From assembly GCA_949128115.1 (NCBI GenBank), contig OX421965.1, positions 10,819,420 to 10,883,419 on the forward strand: a DNA stretch of 64,000 nt, written 5' to 3'. The notes under the pieces are model-generated. The model was not told the origin of the DNA and did not search any database. It saw nothing but the letters and a program-made list of their open reading frames with translations. Position numbers and translations under genes: made by a program. The stretch comes from Anaspis maculata (taxonomy: Eukaryota; Arthropoda; Insecta; Coleoptera; Scraptiidae). Shown piece by piece: positions 20,094 to 31,826 of this stretch (the stretch's first letter is position 1; every line of letters starts with the position of its first letter).

Positions 20094-22694
20094 ATGTCAG
20101 AGACGAGAAGCATGTCGAAGGCAGGAGTCGAACACGCTTTGGCGAGCATCATGGTGATGATGCAGGAGCAAAAGACGGAACGCCGGGAAGAAAAAGAAGA
20201 GTTGAAAAAGCTTCTAGAAGAACAGGAGAAGAAACGCATCGTAGAGCGTTTAGAGGACAAGACGGAACTGAAGAATCGTCTAGAAGGGCAAGAACAGGAA
20301 TTGAAAAACCTGCTAGAGGATTATGAAAGGAAACACCTAGAGGAAAAAGAAGAAATTCTAGCCGTTGTAGAACAACAGACGCGGTATTTCGACGGCAGTG
20401 TGAACAAGTTAGAAGAGAAAATGGCTGCGATGGAAGCCAACATGACGAAGCTGGAGCAAAAGGTTCAGAAAACCGCCGCCAGTGCTGCGATGGTTAGTTC
20501 AGCGGGTGTTCATCGTGTGAAGCTGCCAAACTTCGATGAAAAAAGCCCATGGACTACCTATAAGAGGCAGTTCGATGCCGCTGCCGAAGCAAACGGATGG
20601 AGCGACGATGAGAGAGCCACAGCTCTAGTCCTGGCTCTCAGAGGCCCAGCATTGGAGCTGCTCCAGACGATTCCTGAGAGTGAGCAGGAGGACTTTACCA
20701 AGCTGACGAGGGTCCTGGAGCTTCGGTATGGGGACAATCATGTGCGGCAGATCCATCAAACCCAGCTGAAGGCCAGAACAAAAAGGAGCGGTGAAAGCCT
20801 TCAGGAACTCGAATCTGAAATCCTGAGACTGGTTCACCTGGCCTATCCAGCCCATCCAGCGGATGTTTTGGCCGACATCGCCAAGGAAACTTTCATGGGC
20901 GGAATAAGAGATCCAGATCTGCGTCAGATGGTCATGATCAGCAATCCAGCCAACATCAGCGACGCACTCATCCAAGCTATTCGCATCGAGGCTGCTAAAG
21001 ATGCTTCGCGCCCTCATCGTCTTAGGGAGGTGAACTTTGACGAATCCGGAGCATCACATACTTCCGAGAAATCTGTGAAGGAGATGTTTGAGGAACTCAA
21101 ACAGGAACTTCTCAGCGCTATGTCTCGGAACAGACCCCAAGGCGAGCCACGAGCTGGAGGAAGACCTCGTTGCTTCGGCTGTGGAATGCCGGGACATCTG
21201 CGTCGAGACTGGAGGCAATGGTCGAGTTCAAGTGACCGTTCCACACCGGGGTGGAGAACTTCCAGCCCTGAAAGACGCTATCAGGAAAAACTAATTCCAG
21301 CTAGCGCAAAGGGGCGCACGCTGGTTGGCAGTCCTCAATGCCCCAGGAGTTACTCCGTCTCACTGCTGCAGAAGTCACCCAATAGCCTTCTTCTCAGTGG
21401 GAAGCTTGACGAGGACGATTGCGTGTTCGTAATCGATACGGGAGCCACGAAGTCAATCGTTCGCCGAGGGATACTTCGAAAGCAACGCATTGTGCCACTG
21501 AGGGACGGCGCTCGTTTGACTACAGCTACCGGAGAGTCTGCTACATTGCACGGAGAAGCTGAAGTAAGCATTCGCTTCAGACGATTTCTTCTGCGAGAAA
21601 AGTTCCTGGTCGCTGACATTGTTGACGACTTCATACTTGGCCTGGACTTGATGGATAAATACGGATTCATCCTGGATGTTGGACAGCAGACGTTGAAAAT
21701 CGGAAACGAGGAATTGGCGCTTAGAACATCCATGAAGGCCGCTGAAGAAATCCGCCTACTTTCGGCTGAAACCGTTCGTGTAGCCGCTAACTCCGAGAAA
21801 ATCGTGTGGGCAACACTAAACGGACAACCTGGAGGACATGTCGCCGGCATTGCTGACCCCGACACAGCTGCCAGCTGCATCATGGCCAAGACATTGATCA
21901 ACATGGACAAGACAAAAATCCCGATCCGAGTCATTAACCCGAACAAGACGAGCAAAACAATCAAGGAAGGAGAGACCCTGGGCAAGTGTGAACCCGTAGA
22001 GTGGATCTCACGTTGTGAAGACATATCGACAAAGGCTGCGACTCCCAAGCTCTTAGAGAAAAAGCTAGTGGAGATGTTCTCGCCTGACTGGAAACATCTG
22101 AGTGGCAAGGAGAAGGAGCTTGCGACGCAATTCATCCAGGAAGAAGCTGCAGCCTTTGCCATGGAAGGCAACCCTACCGGAAGGACCAGCGTGATCCAAC
22201 ATCGGATTAACACTGAGAACGCCGCACCGATCCGACAGGCTCCCCGGCGCCTACCATTGCCGAAGCAAGAAGAGGTGTCGAAGCTCTTGAAAAACATGTT
22301 GGATGAAGGCGTGATCGAAGAATCGACGAGCCCATGGTCTTCACCGGTTGTTTTGGTCACGAAGAAAGACGGTAGTACACGATTTTGCGTAGACTACCGC
22401 AAACTCAATGATGTGACGAAGAAAGACAGCTATCCACTTCCTCGGATGGACGACACTTTAAGCACGCTGTCTGGATCGAGATGGTTTTCGACGCTTGACC
22501 TGGAGAGTGGTTACTGGCAAGTGGGACTCCACAACGACGACAAAGAGAAGACGGCGTTTTCCGCTGGGAGCGGCCTTTATCAGTTTACTGTGATGCCGTT
22601 TGGACTTTGCAACGCACCGGCCACGTTTGAACGTCTAATGGAGTGCGTCTTGCTTGGTCACCCAGGCGACGCGACGGCTTGCCGGCGCCGGTGA
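20094..22694 (+). pseudogene. Gypsy gag-protease-partial RT, 3'-truncated
   Basis: The 5' part of a single-frame gag-pol. Residues 1-110 are charged coiled coil (LKKLLEEQEKK). From about 143 there is a retrotransposon capsid-like domain (KLPNFDEKSPWTTYKRQF, then LRGPALELL). A zinc knuckle lies at 360-373 and an aspartic protease DTGA at about 448 with LGLDLMD downstream. RT begins near 738 (SPWSSPVVLVTKKDG, FCVDYRKLN, DLESGYWQ, MPFGLCNAP). The frame ends within RT before the catalytic YxDD block, in an unrelated tail (DATACRRR). The knuckle's last Cys is Trp (CFGCGMPGHLRRDW), so it is damaged. RNase H and integrase lie 31 kb away at 53677-55665. The first ATG at 20094 suits the family. Confidence 0.92.
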
Positions 22695-22705
22695 CAGATA
22701 GTTAA

Positions 22706-22975
22706 TAAAATGAAGCGTTGCAAAATCAATCCCTGTGGGTTTATTCCTTGACGGATTCTTACCATTAAAGTCTGGCATTTCGAAAGCTACAAGGATGTAC
22801 TTTGGTTTGAGCTCATGCATTGGCATTTCCAAAATCCATTTTTTTTTTGTTGAAATGCCAATGAGCTCAAACTAACGTACATCCTTGTAGGTAGCTTTCG
22901 AAAGAGATAGGTATAAATGATGAGAATCTTTCAAGGAATAAACCCACAGGTATTGATTTCGCCACGCTTTTTTTT
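22706..22975. repeat. Hairpin inverted repeat abutting the gypsy break
   Basis: 'ccctgtgggtttattcctt' (22730s) pairs with 'aaggaataaacccacagg' (22935s). Inner arms also pair: 'gatgtactttggtttgagctc' region with 'gagctcaaactaacgtacatc'. About 270 bases with a short T-rich loop. It starts about 30 bases after the gypsy RT sequence degenerates, so it may mark the breakpoint. Confidence 0.75.
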
Positions 22976-24765
22976 ACCAATTAAATCCGTCCTTAACAGG
23001 TCGATCATGCAGAAGACGCTACTCTAAGCCCCGACTTGTAAAGATCATAAATAGACAGTTTGAAATTCGCGTTGGTTACTTTGATAACTGAGAGAAAAAA
23101 TAATATTTGCAGTTAAACGCAATTTCCACTATACTAGAGAGAGATGGGCATTCATTCACTTGCTAAATACCCTGACAGTTGATTGCTTTCGACGGTGTTT
23201 TTTATGCTGCAGCGCATATCGAAGCCGTAGCGATGGAGCACCGCCTTAATCATGTATTGGGGAGGCACCTACAATTTGTTTCGATCATAATAATCGGATC
23301 AGTTCTTTGTAAAGAGAAATCGACGCACACGTCCCGCCAGACACTTCGAATAAGGGGAAAATTTAATAAAAGCTCATCCATTTTAATTTAATCGAGTACC
23401 CAACTAGGTATATAGATAGTACCTACGTACCTAATTAGATTGTACTTGTACATCACTCAATTTTTCCCGATCCCTAAAAAGGTTGAAATGTTCCAAAGGG
23501 AGTCCACTTACCGCGGCTCTGGCTGGTTACAGTTTTAGTGTAATTTTTAAGTGCGTCATATGCAACGAGTAGGTATGATCAATCACATTACCGTAAAATG
23601 GGGTGATATTTACTGGTGATAGTCCGGGGGATAGTATCGTGAACTGTTCGTTTTGTGATAAAGGCATGAAATTTGGCATGAGTGGTCTTCATGCTCCTTC
23701 TACTTCCCCGACCCACCAACCAACGAGGAAGGGAAGTATCGTGAACGCGCCTCGGAACGCGCTGAAAAATGTTTTCGTGATTTCGACGGATATCCGTTCT
23801 AGGGTCCCCTATGACGATTAGGACTATTTCCAGAATGATCTCTGTCTGTATGTGTGTATGTGTGTCTGTAACCTTCCATGATAACAGCCGCAACGTCTAT
23901 CCGATCGACTTGAAACTTGGTACATAGACATGGTTTCACCGTCGAATGAGCCCATTAGTTTTTGGCTGTCATCGATCAAACGAAAATGTCAGTATCAAAA
24001 AATGACAGGAACTATATTTCACTGGTTCTTGAACATCTTCCAACTTTTTTTCCAGTTCCCCGGGAATTTTCCAGTTGAAAATTAATTAAAACTGGCTTGG
24101 GTTTTTGAGACCGGACTTATATGATGCAGCTCATTAAAGTGAAGCCTTAATTGACGATTTTTACAATAAGATGATTTGGAATAAGACTTGGTTTTCCCGG
24201 AAAACTCAAATTTCCCTCACAAAATTCTCAGTTTTCAGCAAATCATTTCCACTCTTTCTCTCTGATTGTAACTTCCCACCCGAAGGGAGACGTTTCGAAC
24301 AAAATCTATAGGTTCCTGGATATTAGTCGGGAAAGTTTTGGGGTGACACAACCGATTCTCCAAAGGTAGACATGGCACCATGCCAAATTTCAACTAGCGA
24401 AGCCCTTCTAGGACAGCTCAAGGGCTCCCTTGAATATTGAAATTACAAGAACTCTTGATGCTACAGTTATACAGGGTACTCCGCGACTAATGTGCGGAGC
24501 CCAAAAGCAGATAAAGGACTTTGGGGCGAGTCAAGATCAGCAAGAAAAAATGTTTTGGTCATTGAATACAAAGAAATAAAGTGTTTCATAAGTTTGATTC
24601 GAAAATTCAAAGGGCGCCGATACCTCTGCAAGGGTTATTGGTGCCAGAAAACAACAGAGCCGGACTTGAGAGAAATTGTCTCCCCAACTTTTGCCGAAAA
24701 ATTCCATGATATTTTGACGATTATGGGATGTAATGATGTTTTTTCACTACTACACGAAAAACCTA
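22976..24765. other. Intergenic, decayed repeats
   Basis: No gene recognised. A TGTGTGTATGTGTGT microsatellite lies at about 23847-23871, followed by 'cgacttgaaacttggtac', which looks like a dispersed repeat. An isolated 'tacagggtactccgcg' at 24472 looks like one end of a TA-flanked element, with no partner found. A piece of repeat X lies at 24265-24350. Confidence 0.45.
24265..24350 (+). repeat. Dispersed repeat X, short copy
   Basis: It contains 'cccacccgaagg' and 'aagttttggggtgacac', shared with 37590-37830 and 50890-51090. No coding content. Confidence 0.65.
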
Positions 24766-24767
24766 TA

Positions 24768-26261
24768 CAGGGTGGTGAAAATTTCGATGCTCACCATTGG
24801 TATCTTGGAAACGGTAAGAGATACGAGGTCGGTTAAATTAGAAAAAAGTTGCGCATTTTTGTAGCGATCAAGAATCTGAAAAAAAACTTTGAATATTTTG
24901 ATTGGTTTACGATTTATCAAGAAAAAACTGAAAATTTTGATTTCAGAAATTATTTTTTATCTTTCCAACCATTCAAGCTATTTCAATCAAACTTGGTAGT
25001 TTTATGTTTTTGATCACTCCCAGTCGATCAACGTTAACAGAAATTTTCCAGGCCTTCTAGATGTCAAATTATGATAGTCAACTTTTGTTTTTCTTATGGC
25101 CGCCATATTGGATTTTTGCACTAATAGATAGAAAAAAAAAATTAGCTTTCCGAATAAGTAACCAACATGTTCTTTTTATGGCATTTTTAGCGTCAAATTT
25201 TGAAATTTTCGTAAAATATTGACAAAATCGGGAATGCTTTGAAAAACGATTGAAATATTATCAATAGCAACAACAAAAAAAGACAAATTGTCTTCAATTG
25301 ACGTATCTGAGGGCTCGATACCAAGTTGCAGGCTTGCAGGCGCAAAGTTTGGGACGGTGTAACTCGCCGAATACAGCGCGGTCTGATTGGTTGGTATCCG
25401 CCTTTGCTATGGTAACGGCACTTACGGCGGTCCATAGATCGGCGGTCTCAGCCCCAACTTGGTATCGAGCCGTAACTTCTCAATCGTGTTTTGTGCTTGT
25501 TTGTACCGAGAGTTCATAGATTAAATGGGTCAAGGGTGCCTGTGAATTCAAAAACGTCTGTCGAAACCAGGGTAATCCTTACTCCTTTTCTGATAAATTT
25601 GTCAAACTTTAACAAGAACGATGCTAGTTCCGACAGACGTCTTTGAACTCACAGACACCCTTGACCCATTCAATTTATGAACTACCGGTACAAACAAGCA
25701 CAAAACACGATTAAGAAGTTAGATACGTCAATTGCACACCATCGGTCACTCTTTTGTTGTTGCTATTGATAATATTTGAATTGTTTTTCAAAGCATTCCC
25801 GATTTTGTCAATAATTCACGAAAATTTCAAAATTTGACGCTAAAGATGTCATAAAAAGAACATGTTGGTTACTTATTCGGAAAGCTAATTTTTTTCTCTA
25901 TCTATTAGTGCAAAAATCCAATATGGCGGCCATAAGAAAAACAAAAGTTGACTATAATAATTTGACATCTAAGAGGCCTGGAAAATTTCTGTCAACGTTG
26001 ATCGACTCGGAGTGATCAAAAACATAAAACTATCAAGTTTGATTGAAATAGCTTGAATGGTTGAAAAGATGAAAAATAATTTCTGAAATCAAAATTTCCA
26101 GTTTTTTCGTGATTAATCGTAAACCAATCAAAATATTCAAAGTTTTTTTTCAGATTCTAAATCGCCACAAAAATGCGCAACTTTTTTCTAATTTAACCGA
26201 CCTCGTATCTCTTACCGTTTCCAAGATACCAATGGTGAGCATCGAAATTTTCACCACCCTG
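24768..26261. mobile_element. 1.5-kb palindromic element, CAGGGTG termini, TA flanks
   Basis: It begins CAGGGTGGTGAAAATTTCG and ends with the complement, with TA on both sides (24766-24767, 26262-26263). The arms pair throughout: 'gatacgaggtcggttaaatt' with 'aatttaaccgacctcgtatc', and 'atggccgccatattggat' with 'atccaatatggcggccat'. The centre is near 25590. The left arm carries a 160-bp MITE (25312-25471) absent from the right arm. No transposase. Confidence 0.9.
25312..25471. mobile_element. 160-bp MITE in one arm of the palindrome
   Basis: The ends are inverted copies of GGCTCGATACCAAGTTG. It is absent at the equivalent place in the right arm (about 25712-25728), which reads straight through 'aagttagatacgtcaatt'. 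The target duplication is not clear. The interior is GC-richer than its surroundings. Confidence 0.82.
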
Positions 26262-26365
26262 TATATTTTGGACCGAAAAAAGATTTGAAATTCGCGCCGT
26301 TATTGCCCTAGGTCAATAATAACAACTGTCAACCTGCTGTCAAGTACTAAGGGTAAAAAGACTAC

Positions 26366-26660
26366 TCAAAATAATAATAATAATAATTTATTTTTAATAA
26401 AATAATCATTCAATAACCTATCATACTTTAAAAAAAATATATTAATAATTTGTACAATAATATGGCAGATCATGTTGGTGACTGAAGAGCCCGTATTCAA
26501 GAAAGCCGAGGAAGGAGATGGTTTTCCACCGGAATATTTGTTTCCATTTTCTGCATGGGTATTCATATCCAAGGGGTCTGCTACAGCCACAAGACGAGGT
26601 GAAAGGTGGGAGTTACAAGGAGGGTTCGGACTACTTGGATCATGATGGAATGTAGCAGGC
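26366..26660 (-). repeat. Possible LINE 3' tail with (ATA)n
   Basis: A run of about seven ATA/AAT units (26371-26392) ends a minus-strand sequence with no clear ORF, in the way I-type or R1-type LINE 3' UTRs end in simple trinucleotide tails. The identity is a guess from structure only. Confidence 0.35.
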
Positions 26661-28398
26661 ATCAAATCCGAATTTTTTGGTGTTCAGTGGCACTATTGAC
26701 AGTTTATTTTGAGATTGGTCCTTGAAATACACCCAGGGGGACGTTCTCTGATGTTCTGGTTACTTTCTTTTGGATGCACCAATCTATAAAAATGCATCGT
26801 ACGTTGTCAGATAGAAGTTTTTTGAATTATCGGGCAATAATTCAGAATGTACAATTTGCACCATCTCTCCTACAGTGAGAAGTGTAGGTACTTCTTCAAC
26901 TCGTACTTCCACACATTTTGACTTTTTCAGACAAAAAACCGCAACAGCAGCCGAACGTAAAAAAATCACAATTGTTTTCTTACAAAATCTGTCATAATAA
27001 AACGAAAACTCTTATTTGGAGCAACACCATGGAAACAAGAGTCCAAACTATCTGATGTTTATTTTTTGAAAAGTTATCCTAAACTTTTTAGTTTAGTTTA
27101 GTTTTTAGTTTATTTTAGTTTTTCACTATTCAATTGATTTTTAGCTCTAGTAATGAAAAAAATAGTATAGTTATAAACCACGGTAGAGCAGACTAAGTAT
27201 TATTGCTTCAGCCCTAAAATCCCTCGCCTTGCCTCAGCAATAATAGTCTACTTCTCTACCTTGGTATATAATTATACTAATTTTCCACTCCTACTGAATA
27301 CTACGCACTTTAAATATGCGCCTTGATTGACTAAGGATTATCATCACTCCATCGGTTAGGCCCAGACCCGTGATCAAAAACTGCGAATCCACAGGCTAAA
27401 ACCAATGACAAAATCAAGGCCAATGACAAGGAGTCCATGCGCCTACTTGATTTCGTTCCATGTATTTGTGTATTTTTGTTTTTCGAAGTGGTCAACTTTT
27501 ATGTTATTGTGTATCGAATTGATTTTTTAAAGTGAATGTGATGAAAATTGACAGCCACGTTACCATAAATTACTACAGGAACGGCCAAACTAACATCCCT
27601 ACACTCCCGCCAGAAGAAGTACTGAAAAGTTTTTAGATAATTCATGGATTGGCAAAAGCACAACCAAACTAATATTCATTTCCTGAGAACATACTTCCAG
27701 CCGGACTATAGAAGTGCATTGGATGCACGCATTAACAGGCCGTCAGCAGCATTCTCTCTTCCGAACGCCCTAGCAACCACCAGCCCTTGGTCTCCTCCGC
27801 GTCATCCCTCTCCTATGGTCATGACTCATGATTTTGTGGAACCTGATGCTGGTAGTCAAGGTGCGCATATCTACTACCTTCGTCAAAAAAACTGAAAACG
27901 ATGAAAAACAGCACAGTTGTTCTTATTCATTGGATTTGATATTTTCAAGTCCAATAAGTACCTACCTATCAATAAACGCAGTTTCCGCGAAATCCTCGGC
28001 GAAAGCGGGATATTCACAATGCCCATACTGTGCACTCGTGATGCCAAGCCAGGCAAATAAAAAATTCGAGGTAGTTATGCACGCAACAGCTCCATCTGTA
28101 GGGAGAAAAATTCAAATGTAGGTATAGAAAATAGGATCTCACACAAAGGGTGATGGTAGGATTTGCCGGAATGCAGCATCGATATCGGGAAATAAGCTTT
28201 TGTGTAAAAATGCGATCTGCTGTCAACCAGCTCCGCTAACAAGGAAAAGCTGCGAGCATCAAAACTCATCAAAAAGAGCAGTAGGTAGCAGTAGCTAACG
28301 AACGCTTCCGAGTAAATCTATTTTTTGTCCCAATGATTCAGTATAGGTACGTCCCTACTTTCAGCGAAATAATTACAAGTAGGTTATAGCAGAGCTCC
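26661..28398. other. Intergenic, no confident gene
   Basis: Short open stretches at 26784-26969 (-) and 27644-27895 (+) are protein-like in composition but lack recognisable motifs. A hairpin lies at 27166-27285 and a (T/A)-rich 'tttagtttag' repeat at 27080-27120. Confidence 0.4.
27166..27285. repeat. Short hairpin repeat
   Basis: 'agtatagttataaaccacgg' pairs with the complement at 27261-27282, and 'agactaagtattattgct' with 'agcaataatagtct'. About 120 bases in total, likely a MITE remnant. Confidence 0.65.
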
Positions 28399-29403
28399 AT
28401 ATAAAGTGGTCAACAAAATAAGTGTCTATGTCGATATTTGTATAGTTTTTCAAAACTTGACAGCTTTGGAATCTTTCGCGCGATTTTGGATCTGTTTGAA
28501 CTGGTGGATAGCCTCATTCTTTGGCTATCGGATCCAAGTTTTGCGGATATTGAGAAAGCCCAATAAAATTTCTACAGGGTGTCAAATAAAGCAATGCAAA
28601 AGTTTTAAAAGTTTCGCTAACCCCCATTTTGCCAAGAAATTTTTTTTGTGGATACCAACACCAAAAATATGAAGAATGATGTATTCTCTCGAAAAGGTTT
28701 TCGATTCATCCCCCTATTTCTGTTTAAAAAAAAGTTATGCCATTTTTTCCTCAATCTACACTTTTCGACAATTAACGTTACAACTGGCCATATTATCGAG
28801 GCAAATTTGACAACAATTGATACTTTCACTTGAAAAACTGTCCCATGAAAAACATTTTCTTTACTCACCCCTAAAATGATTATCTACGGTCAGTGCCTTA
28901 AGCCCCTGCGGACCGACTTAGAATGTAGCCTGCTGGAGCGGGCATCAGGATGGGATAGTACTGTGTCACAACAGATTTACCACATCAACCATATCAAACC
29001 CCCTTTGATATTGTTTGTTAGGGGTTGTTTTCAAAAAATTGGTAATTGATAACTTGAGAAGAAAAAGACCTAGAGACAAAATTTTTATTTCATGTTCAAT
29101 CGCATACGGTGACACATTTTGCAACGTAGTGGGGGTGTCCTTCTTGGCAACCCTTACTTAAGGGACGGAAATGTTTTTGTAGGAGTGTGTGGTTTCATTT
29201 CTTATGGTTTCGTCTCTTCTGAATTCAATTTTGGTATTAAAAATTGTTTTTATTCAACATTATCTCCTATTCGGGTAAAACTCGTTCGATTGGTTTTTCA
29301 TTTGTGTATGTGTCTTTTTAGCTGAAGAACTTATCGTTTTACTTATGTTACCTTAAAAACCAAACCTTTTTCTTCCGCTATTGTGAGCAGAGTAATTTGT
29401 AAA

Positions 29404-30420
29404 ATGCCGCGTTTAAGTCCGGATGAATTAGCCATCGTGGCACGAATGCGAGAGAGGGGCGACACCATCGACAACATTGCGGCACTTTTTAGGACCCCCT
29501 CTAGGTCCATAAGTCGTGCAATTCGACGTCTGGCAGTTGGAGACATTAATTACCGTCGTGGAGGAAGAACTCGGAAAACAACCGCTGCGCAGGATCGCTT
29601 TGTTCGAAGGGCGATCCAGAGAAAACCGACCACTACTGCAAGTGCCATCAACAACGTGTTGAGGGCCACGACGGGGATCCAGCTGTCAAACCAAACTGTC
29701 AGACGAAGATTGCACGACTCTGGGCTAAGAGCGAGAAGAAGAGCCTCATGCCCTTTAATGAACCGACGTCATCGCGCCGTGCGTCTCCAATGGGCTAGGG
29801 ACCACCAGAACTGGGGAATAGCTGAATGGGGTAGATGTTTGTTTACGGATGAAAGTAAGTTCAATTTGTTCCATTCGGATGGGCGTGTTTTGGTGTGGAG
29901 AAGAAGAAATGAAAGATTTTTGGAAGAGCACATGGAGGCGAGAGTGGCGTTTGGAGGTGGAGGAGTGACTGTTTGGGGTGGAATCACGATGACAGGAAAG
30001 AGTGAGTTGGTGGTGTTAAGAGGACAGAGCATGAATGGAGAGAGATATCGAGATTTGTGTATTAGGGATATTGTGGTCCCCTACGCGCAAAACTTCGGTG
30101 ATGGATTCATTCTGGTTGACGACAACGCGAGACCACATCGTGCACGTATTGTCACCGAATTTTTGAGGGATCACAATATTGAGCGAATGGATTGGCCACC
30201 CTTGTCTCCTGATATGAATGTGATTGAGCATGTATGGAGTAGAATGAAGAGAAATATGAAAGAAAGGGAAGGACAAATTGAAAATTTTGATGACTTGGCG
30301 GATGCGATTCAGGTTGAATGGGATGCTATTCCTCAGGAGTTTTTGCGAAACCTGGTGGAGAGTATGCCTCGAAGGGTTGCGGCTCTCATTAGAGCTAGAG
30401 GAGGTCCCACCAAATACTGA
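29404..30420 (+). CDS. Tc1-type transposase, DD34E, intact
   Basis: A 338-residue enzyme that would bind the TIRs, cut the element out and join it at TA. The N-terminus has two predicted helix-turn-helix units (about 5-45 and 60-105) linked by a basic GRTRK segment at 54-58, as in Tc1/mariner proteins. The catalytic triad is D149 (LFTDESKF), D240 (LVDDNARPH) and E275 (MNVIEHVW), with 34 residues between D240 and E275, the classic Tc1 DD34E spacing. The ATG at 29404 is preferred; an upstream GTG at 29383 is not a plausible animal start. Length and triad are normal for an active enzyme, and no stop or frameshift interrupts it. It lies within inverted repeats of about 650 bases. Confidence 0.93.
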   Translation: MPRLSPDELAIVARMRERGDTIDNIAALFRTPSRSISRAIRRLAVGDINYRRGGRTRKTTAAQDRFVRRAIQRKPTTTASAINNVLRATTGIQLSNQTVRRRLHDSGLRARRRASCPLMNRRHRAVRLQWARDHQNWGIAEWGRCLFTDESKFNLFHSDGRVLVWRRRNERFLEEHMEARVAFGGGGVTVWGGITMTGKSELVVLRGQSMNGERYRDLCIRDIVVPYAQNFGDGFILVDDNARPHRARIVTEFLRDHNIERMDWPPLSPDMNVIEHVWSRMKRNMKEREGQIENFDDLADAIQVEWDAIPQEFLRNLVESMPRRVAALIRARGGPTKY

Positions 30421-30721
30421 TGAAGATGAACTTATGTGAGTGATTCAAGGATATTTTCATATCCCACGTGTCTAACGGTGTTTCCTTTTTTAGTCGCAGC
30501 CGAAGAGTATTTTGCGGAGAGACCCGAAGGCAGTTCCTAGTTACACTTTTACTTGGTTTGAGGTGACTAGTGACGTGGCGCACTAACCGAGGAAGAACGA
30601 GTGCTTTACGTGTCCTCCGAGACACGAAGACAAGCGAGTTGGCTATTTTTGCGTGAGACTCTAGGCGCGGGCGTATCTCCAACTTGAAATCAAGTCCATA
30701 GTTCCGGCTACGCTTGCTCTA

Positions 30722-30845
30722 TAGGTAAACCGCAGTGGAAGTCTGGTGTACACAATGGTGGCGGTCAATGGAAATCACATGGAAGTCAGTAGAAGTTACG
30801 TGGAAATCAGTGGAAGTCTTGTCTACAAAATTTTTGCTGTCTTTG
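30722..30845. repeat. GGAAATCA-type repeat related to the MITE at 8303
   Basis: It opens 'ggtaaaccgcagtggaagtc', then has several imperfect 'ggaaatcacatggaagtca' units and a 'ctacaaaatttttgctg' end. The 8303-8532 MITE has the same plan (ggggtaaaccac, GGAAATCATT units, tacaaaaattccgt). It sits downstream of the transposase stop, inside the Tc1-like element. Confidence 0.6.
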
Positions 30846-31826
30846 ACCGCGCCGAGTTTGAAAGCAACTGAAAGTTAAAACTGGGCTGTACCAATTTTTT
30901 TCGCTACTGATAGTATAACTCTATCGATTTTATGGAAACATTGTTTTCAATTGTGAACATTTTGTCACAATAAAGAAAAACTCCATCCGAAGTTATGAAC
31001 TTGATTCTTTCTTTCAAATGGTAACATTTGTTCAAAATCAATTTTAATTGCCAAAATTGCATTCAGAACAGACGAAACCATAAGAAATGATACCAAACAC
31101 TTAAACAAAAACATTTCCATCCCTTAAGTAAGGGTAGCTATGAATCACGCCCCCACTTTGTTGCAAAATGCGTCACCGTATGCGATTGAACGTCAAATAA
31201 GAAAGTAGCCTCTAGGTCTTCTCGTTCTCAAGTTATCAATTTTCAATTTTTTTAAAACAACCCTTAACAAACATTATCAGAGGGTTTCATATGGTTAATG
31301 TTGTAAATCTGATGTGATACAGTGCTATTCCATCTCCAGCTCCAGCAGGCTAGGGGTGAGTAAAGAAAATGTTTTTCATGGGACAGTTTTTCAAGTGAAA
31401 GTATCAATTGTTGTCAAATTTGCCTCGATAATATGGCCAGTTGTAACGTTAATTGTCGAAAAGTGTAGATTGAGGAAAAAATGGCATAATTTTTTTTTAA
31501 ACAGAAATAGGGGGATGAATCGAAAACCTTTTCGAGAGAATACATCATTCTTCATATTTTTGGTGTTGGTATCCACAAAAAAAATTTCTTGGCAAAATGG
31601 GGGTTAGCGAAACTTTCAAAACTTTTGCATTGCTTTATTTGACACCCTGTAGAAATTTTATTGGGCTTTCTCAATATCCGCAAAACTTGGATCCGATAGC
31701 CAAAGAATGAGGCTATCCACCAGTTCAAACAGATCCAAAATCGCGCGAAAGATTCCAAAGCTGTCAAGTTTTGAAAAACTATACAAATATCGACATAGAC
31801 ACTTATTTTGTTGACCACTTTATATG

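Larger units (their letters stand above)
28575..31649 (+). mobile_element. Tc1-like transposon with long TIRs, intact transposase
   Basis: It starts CAGGGTGTCAAATAAAGC at 28575 and ends in the complement at 31649, with TA at 28573-28574 and 31650-31651. The inverted repeats run far inside: 'cgcatacggtgacacatttt' near 29101 pairs with its complement near 31160, so each TIR is roughly 650 bases. The transposase (29404-30420) lies between them with an intact reading frame. The terminus matches those of several palindromic elements in this window. Confidence 0.85.
28399..31826. mobile_element. Outer inverted-repeat shell around the Tc1-like element
   Basis: 'ataaagtggtcaacaaaat' at the left and its complement at the right bound about 175 bases per side. 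They are reverse complements immediately outside the Tc1 element (28399-28574 and 31650-31826). Either the Tc1-like element inserted at the centre of a palindrome, or the full element has very long composite TIRs. Confidence 0.8.

Noticed and set aside
20625..22360. Long minus-strand frames at 20625-21017 and 21350-22360
   Set aside because: Antisense shadows of the gypsy gag-pol frame, without recognisable motifs.
29383..29403. GTG start adding seven residues to the transposase
   Set aside because: GTG is not a normal start in animals, and the ATG at 29404 gives a typical Tc1 N-terminus.
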